Shown here: one piece after another, positions 57,669-64,000 of the stretch
How the letters are laid out: every line of letters begins with the position of its first letter
Numbering within the stretch: position 1 is the first letter of the stretch
Assembly: GCA_033063855.1 (NCBI GenBank)
Contig: CP093831.1
Span: forward strand, 7,316,001 to 7,380,000
Length of the DNA stretch: 64,000 bases
Source: Smittia aterrima
Lineage: Eukaryota; Arthropoda; Insecta; Diptera; Chironomidae
Direction of reading: 5' to 3'
Notes under the pieces: generated by a model
The model's input: the letters and a program-made list of their open reading frames with translations, nothing else
Databases searched by the model: none
Told to the model about the DNA's origin: nothing
Program-made: the position numbers and the translations under genes

Positions 57669-59775
57669 TTCGGGAATTTTTTTGATTAATTTTTATTAAA
57701 ATTATTAATTTCAATGATAGTAAAAATATTTTTCAACATAAAATATTTTTTTCCAAACATTTAACGACACATTTTCATTTCAAAAATTATGCAATTTCAT
57801 ATTTTAAAGCGACGCTTTACTCTCCCAGGAACTGCAGAACAAATCGCGCTTGAAATTTGACTAAACCGACTTTGAATCGCTTCATCAACCAGAACTGCCT
57901 TCGAGAGTTCTCAAATCTTTTACAATCTGCTTCTCGAAATTTCCCAAAAAAATCCCCAATCCTTACCATGGCTCACATCTGTTATCTTTTCCTCTTTGTC
58001 TGGGCTTCGTCGTTTCTCCTGACGCTCTCTCGTTTACTCTCCACAACGATTATGTGTTTCCATTCATTCGCCAGTCATTCATTCACTCGCAAAGACTAAA
58101 GACGCACGATCGTTCGTTCTCGAAAAGAAAGAAAACTATCCGGGAAATTTATTTTCTTCCGGTCGAAGAGAAAAGCCGATTAAAAATAAAAATTGCATTT
58201 TCTCAACTGTCGCGAAAGGATTAAGAAACCCGCCGCTAATAAATTTCGCCGAGTGAAACTGAACTTTCATGTGAAATCATCTTCGCGTTTTAATTTATTC
58301 CGAAAAGCGAAGCATTTTTTTTAATTTCATATTTTTGTGAATGCATGATCAATGAGTTTTAAGAAAAAGTAAATAGAAGAAGTGTCTCGAGGAAATAATA
58401 GTGTGAGAGCATTAAATCCATCTCGTGCCTAGCTGAAATAATTGTTTCAACAAACATTTAAGAAAAGATTTTTATTTCTCGCTGATGGTGCAAATATTTG
58501 TTGTGTCGGTTGGGTAACCTACATCGCTTCTCAAGCCTAAGCAGTGATCACCTTTAAAAGCAAAACGTGGAGACATAGCCGAGAGAGAAACCATCATTTG
58601 TGCTTGAAATAGGATTAAAATTCTCTTAATGTTTCACTTGAAAAATTACTAAAAAAACTCAATTCTGTGCACACATTTCGATTTATTGAAGAAGACAGGG
58701 CAAGGAAAGGAGAGAAAAACTAGTTTGAAAACGCCAAACAAACACATCAAGCCTATGATTTCGACGGCATTATATTTACACATGAAATGATATTGTGAAT
58801 AACCGTATATGAGTGGAAAACATCTGCCTAGAGTGGAGAGAAGCGCACAAAGAAGAAGCAAAACGAAGGCGAAAAAAATGTTAAGTTTACATGTTAATCC
58901 ATCTCGTTGGTAATTGTGCATAAATTACAAGCCGATATTAATTAAAAGTGAAAAAAATAAATTACATTTTCGAATATCTCGCGAGAAACGGTGGAAAATA
59001 AATTTTTACTGAAAGCGAAGCAATGTGTTGAGGTTTTCGATACAAAACAAGAAGAAATCCGAGCAATAAAAACACGTTAAAGAGTTCTCCAAAAAAAAAG
59101 AGCCCCGAAAACGAAGTGTAAGGAAAAAAGTTCAAACGAGAAACGGCGAAACAAGAGTAACAAGAATAATAAAAATGAGAAATACCTGATACATCAAGTG
59201 AAAGAATTGATAGCTCCGCTTAACATTTGATGTGATGTTAAAGAAATCACCTCTCGAGCATCTCTCGCCAAAGTAATCTCTGTTGAGCAACAGCCGAAAG
59301 GAAATCGGATTTAAGACGAAATGAAACAGAGTCTTCAGAGTCAAAGATGAAAATTAATAAGAAAAGTTTAAAGATTTCTGAAACATGATGATCCAAAAAA
59401 GCTTTGTAGCAATAAATAAAAATTGTTTATCATTTTTACCTCAAAACGAGTGAAGTGAAAGAATATAAAAAGAAACACAAGAGAGTGAAGTGAGAAAATT
59501 GGCAGAAGAATATTGATTTCAATTACATTTCGGTGCCTTCCTTTCATTTCAATCACCAATCTTCAACCCGATCTCACCCATTTCCATTCTTCATCGTCAT
59601 CGTTCAGTTCCATCTGAGTTTTAATCGGAGTGTTAATGAAATTATTCAATCGTCCGCGGCCATCAAGCAGCCAATAAAACGAAGTGAAATAAAATAAAAA
59701 CAACAAATTCAAAAGAAACAAGAATCTTTAAGGAGTCATCGTCTTCGTTCGTTTGTCTTCTCCTTCGTCTCGAAA
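57669..59775. other. Intergenic DNA upstream of the last gene
   Basis: About 2.1 kb. Two hydrophobic ORFs (plus, ATG near 57968; minus, 58649-58921) have signal-like stretches but no splice context or homology that I recognise. The right end holds the presumed promoter and leader of the exon at 59776. Confidence 0.45.
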
Positions 59776-59823
59776 ATGAATTGGATTTCTTTTTTCATTT
59801 GCATTTTTTTGACATTCTCACAG
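59776..59823 (+). CDS. First coding exon (signal peptide) of a gene running off the right edge
   Basis: The ATG at 59776 opens 16 codons (MNWISFFICIFLTFSQ), a compact signal peptide, ending CAG at a consensus donor GTAAGA in phase 0. A purine-poor leader precedes the ATG. No fitting downstream exon was found up to 64000, so the first intron would exceed 4 kb, as is common for receptors and adhesion molecules. The product is expected to be secreted or membrane-bound; its identity cannot be told. Confidence 0.55.
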
Positions 59824-62800
59824 GTAAGAAGAACATTTTCTCCTCACAAGAGAATCGACTCGGGATGGAATGTTAAAAGAGCCAACGAGCGATTCTTTTT
59901 AAATAGATTTAGATGACATGATACATGTTTTGAAGATATTATCTCTCCCTCTTCTCGAAAAACTTATAAGCGAAAAAAAAACGAAAAATGTTAAAGATTC
60001 TGCTGCTTTTAAAGACAAAGCAGATAAATTTTTCCGTTCGTCGAGTCATTTTCGGTGTCGATGGCGAAACGAGTGAGTGAGTAAGAGAAAGATGGGAATG
60101 AGGCCGCCGCAAATGCGGATTAAGGATAAGAAATCTTCTTTAATCGCATTCATTTATGCGCATTTGCGATAATTAAATTTCCAAATGTTGATCAGCTCGA
60201 GTTGATCGCCTACTGAACGAGCAGCTCAACGTGCGAGATACGAAAAGATGATGAGTCATTAAAACAGCATTAGACATGTAAATCTTTGAGCCGCAAGCCC
60301 ATATTCAAGTAGACATCGAGCATATTATCGTAATAAACACCATAGGCGAAAAAGAGAGTGTTTACGAGACAATTCCCTCGGCTCTTCTTCTTCCTCCTCT
60401 GCTCCTCCACCTTCTTTTCTTTCCATCATCTCCATCATCCAGTTCGCGCCTTGGAAATACTTTTCATTCATAACTTTATTATATTCATAAGTCATTAAGA
60501 AACGATTATTCAAATGTGCTTCTATGAATCACTTTACGATTCTTTCGACCGCGAATGAAGAAGCTCTCTGAGCTCTGATAGCACAATGCCCAATCCATTT
60601 ATTGGATCTCAAGAAACTTTATTGTTTCCTTTCAAGACTTGTGAATCGGTGAGAAGCAACCTCTACCTTCCCAAAGCTCGATTTCTTAATTTTTCAAAGC
60701 GCTTAGCGTCTGATCTCTTATCATTCATCAACCATCTTACTCTCATTAATCAATCAATCATAATTAAATGCAAATTCAAAGCCGACAGTTGATTGATAAG
60801 GAGAGATGCAGAAACAGCGTGAAGCTTCTCGATCTTTTGCCAAATCATTTTTATTTCCTAATATGAAGCAAGAGCCTCAATGAACCGATAAAATAAAACA
60901 AGCCAAAGAATCCCAAAAGACCTGATTACTCTCGTGTGCGTGTTAAAGAAGCAGCAGTTCGTGCTCGCTCGCTCACTCTCGAGCCGCAGTAACATCAGCA
61001 GCTCGTCGGGGCCAAAGCGCTTCAACGTGAAACTGGTTTAAAAATACTGTATAATGTTTTAAATACCTGAGTGAGAGGGAAAGAGACCGCCGAGATGTCG
61101 TGTGTGTGTATGTGCGTGCTCAAGCTTACACAGCAGTGCAAGAAACCTGATGGAAAGAAATGTGAAGGAAAAAAAATCAGAATTGAATGAAACATACGAA
61201 AAAGCAGCTATTGGACGTTGAATTGTTTTCCCACGATCAACGTTAGGAGTTGTAAAAAAAACTTATAACTTCTTCTACCTCTTTGTGTTGTGTGTATGGC
61301 GGAGAAGAGACGACGACGAAGAACCTGAGCATAAAGATCGAACGCAAAGCGTTTCGGAAGGCTCACACACATGCTCTGAACGCCGGAGCGAAAAAGCGAT
61401 TGAAGAGAATGAAAAATCATTTAATTTTCAATCCATAATTAAAGTAGTTATCAAAAGGAACTTCTCATTTTTTAAATCTCCCAAGAAAGAAACGAGATAC
61501 GAGAAGAGAAAAAGATAATTTGATTGCCTCGATTGTGATTTAATCCGGACATATTTAGAAGATGCAAAGATGATGATGAGAACAAAAACACGTCTCTATA
61601 GTCTTGAACAGCATTAGCTACCAACTTCTTCTTTTTGCTCTTCTACTGCCTCCACAAACTCTGAGATTGAGAATATATTTATGCATTAACGGTTAACCAT
61701 TCATCATCATAATTCGTCGCATGTCTGTCACTATCAGAAAGAGACTTCTTCTTTTATTTTTATATTTGCTTCATCATCTACTGTTTCCCTTTGTCTTTGA
61801 ATCGTTTTCTTGTTCCTCGCCCTCTCTTTTGCCCAAACCGTTTGTCGTCGTCGTCGTATTCATTTCGATTCATATAATGAAACACTTTGATTCCGAGCGG
61901 AAATAAGAAAATGCATTTTCGGATAGCGAACAATGTTGATCATTCGTTTGTTGGTAAGTTCAATCGTTTCGTCGTCGGCATTGCGGCACTAGATGAGATT
62001 TTAAGTAGTACTTAACCTTAAGTATTACCCATTAAGTGTTTGAACAAAAAAACATCATAATACGCGCGAGTTAGAGAGCAAGAGAAGCCAGAACTGGAAA
62101 GCAGATAAAGAAACAAGACGAGAAAATGGGAAATCTTTAAAGTTAATGATATGTTTTTCGAAAAAAAAACTTTTTATTTACATTTCTCGAGATGATCGCT
62201 TTGGTGTTTTTCTCCTCTCTTGTCTTAAGCGTTTTGTTGACTTAAGAATCTTGTTGAGCGCAATATTATGTTGCGACCCGCTTAATGCCACATCAGTCTC
62301 GAAGTTCAAATATTTATAAACATCCAACCGCTCTTTCCCCAATTGCCGAACTGAGGGGAGACGATGAAATATTTTCCCGAGTTATTTAGTCTTTGTCTTC
62401 TCTTCCTTCTCCAAACAGTACACAAATATTCAATTCTTTCGTCGCTTTTTTTATTCTTTAAATAAAAGATGTGAAAAAGCATTTAATTTTTTTCGACATT
62501 TCTCTTAGCCGGTCGGGTTGAAGGAGAAAATATTTTTTTTAAAAATAAATCACTTTTTTTTTGGTTTATTTTCTCTCGTTTCGTGAATTTTTTTTTCCAC
62601 GGAAAAGAAATATTTCTTCGGTATCAAAGGAGAAGCAACAAGCGATCGACGTGAGGGGGAGAGATGTGTGTAATGTGTTTTCGGGACCCAGGAACATCGT
62701 GTTTTCTTTTTTGCACTCGATCGTCGCTCTTTCTGCTGCTTTCATTCGCTTTTCGGTTGTACACACACGAAACATTACATTTCAGAACTTATGTTTACTC

Positions 62801-64000
62801 ATCGATAGATGGTGAGACTCTCCCTTGACTGTTTTGCTGCTGCTGCCTTTTTTTTTCCTCGACACTCTCATTCTGTGTGTGTGAGTGCGCAAATATTTCG
62901 AATTTGCTTATACATATGCTCCTTGTGTTCGGTTCAGCTGGAGATATATCAGACTTACGTTTTGAGTCGATTTTTTCCCAACTGCCTTTTTCTTTGCGTT
63001 TGTCTTACTCCTCGATTCGTTTTTTTCGCCTTTTAATTTATTATGTGCCAAAGAAAAATTGCTATAGATGAAGCAAATTTAATTTTTTTTTGGATTAGCG
63101 GCAGCCAAGCAATATATAGCATGAGTTATCACGAAATATGTTTAATCCCAGACTTTTTTAATGACTGCATAAAGGTTTTTTTTCCTCATTTCGACTTCTT
63201 CTGGGATTGAAGTGAACATGCAATGCCTGACTTTGCTTCTTTCTCTCTCCCGGTTCGCCTGCCGAAGCATCTCGCCGGAGAGATGGAAAGCTGTGCAGAA
63301 GTTTTCATCATGAAAAAGGTTTTTTTTAAGGTAGCAGCGGAGTAAAAACGCGAGGAAATGCTGTGCATAAATCCAAGTCAGCGCATAGCTGAGCATAGGC
63401 ACTTGAGAAACGTGTACACACTCGACTTGATTATTAAAATTCATGAAGCAAAATTTATTTTACTAGCGTGCCGTAGCCCGACACTTTGGAGTCTTCTTAT
63501 CGCGATGGGAACTGCTTGCTTTTAACATAAACATTGTTGCTTAGATGTGAAGGTTGAAGATCATCGCACTGAACGATTGTTCCAATGCGTGCTTTTCATT
63601 TATAAAGAAGCTTAAGCGATTTAATCAACGAGAACAGGAACCACCTGCTCAATTTAAATCGTTTACGTCATGACGATGAAGCTCTCTCACTCTCTCACTG
63701 TTAGATTCGAAAGCCAATCTTCATCGCTGAATCATAACAATTAGAAACATGACGATTGTCTCGTCTTCAACAAAAGAACGTTAACTTGTCATGTTTGTTA
63801 TTCTTTCGATTTCTTTTTATTACTCTAAGTAAAATCCAAAACATCGTCTGCTTGTGTTGTATCAAATTGCTCCAGAATTTGTAATAACCACAATGCTTTA
63901 AGTATACAATTAAAAAGCTCTCATTTTTTCCTCGCTCGACTCGCTTCGTTTTAATTTAAGTCTGACGAGAGGAGGCTTCACAAACGAAGTTCGTGCGATA
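59824..64000 (+). other. Probable long intron to the window edge
   Basis: About 4.2 kb without recognisable exons. Contains a pyrimidine-rich tract at about 60375-60440, a short GTC repeat near 61842-61858 and several T-runs. ORFs on both strands look like chance. Regulatory elements are likely but none could be named with confidence. Confidence 0.45.

Noticed and set aside
57532..57714. Minus-strand ORF across 57.6 kb
   Set aside because: It is the reverse shadow of the tRNA-Gln gene.
57968..58099. Plus-strand ORF with a signal-peptide-like start
   Set aside because: Short, Leu/Ser-rich by base composition, no donor near its end and no homologue recognised.
58649..58921. 90-codon hydrophobic minus-strand ORF
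   Set aside because: It has a signal-like stretch, but T-rich DNA gives such frames by chance, and no splice sites, homology or neighbours support it.

Overview
This window is nuclear DNA from an animal, most likely a nematoceran fly and possibly a non-biting midge. The support is as follows. The sequence is AT-rich, and genes are broken by short GT-AG introns of mostly about 50-250 nt. The protein families are insect-typical: a ZAD zinc-finger protein and insomniac, armadillo, jagunal, cramped and Hip14 orthologues. There is also an N-terminal LRR domain of a kind I associate with secreted midge and mosquito proteins. The organism is inference. No bacterial operon, phage, CRISPR array or intact transposon was seen.

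Layout. 1-5.6 kb has no recognisable gene but holds five perfect TGACGTCA (CRE) palindromes and a decayed repeat. 5.6-7.4 kb (-) is a short TTC17-like secretory protein. 8-9 kb has two weak small-gene candidates. 10.9-11.7 kb (+) is insomniac. 12.5-13.2 kb (-) is an acyl-CoA-binding protein, head-to-head with armadillo (14.0-18.05 kb, +), which has two alternative 3' ends. 19.1-20.5 kb (-) is a CFAP53-like coiled-coil protein. 20.6-22.35 kb (-) is a ZAD protein with 12 C2H2 fingers. 22.5-23.55 kb (+) is an uncharacterised insect-family protein sharing a 154-bp divergent promoter with it. 24.1-25.1 kb (+) is jagunal. 25.6-29.4 kb (-) is a katanin p60-type AAA ATPase. 33.4-42.8 kb (+) is an NDRG-family gene with two alternative first exons and long introns. 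44.3-45.4 kb (-) is an LRR-BTB-BACK protein. 45.7-47.3 kb (-) is PRORP. 47.6-49.7 kb (-) is the DHHC palmitoyltransferase Hip14, head-to-head with mRpS33 (50.0-50.4 kb, +). 50.9-53.4 kb (+) is cramped. 55.0-56.5 kb (+) is eEF1A. 57.6 kb carries a tRNA-Gln(CTG). From 57.7 kb to the right edge there is only the first coding exon (a signal peptide) of a gene running off the window.

The genes are functionally unrelated housekeeping and signalling genes, with no cluster acting as one system. The most unusual observations are: (i) the DHHC motif of Hip14 is encoded by two consecutive microexons of 16 and 7 nt, and the gene lacks a conserved downstream Cys; (ii) the LRR domain of the secreted type is joined to BTB-BACK in one exon, with a signal-peptide-like ORF upstream in the same frame, cut off by a single TGA; (iii) the CRE cluster; (iv) the alternative short C-terminus of armadillo. 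All exon joins were read by eye from splice consensus and frame continuity.
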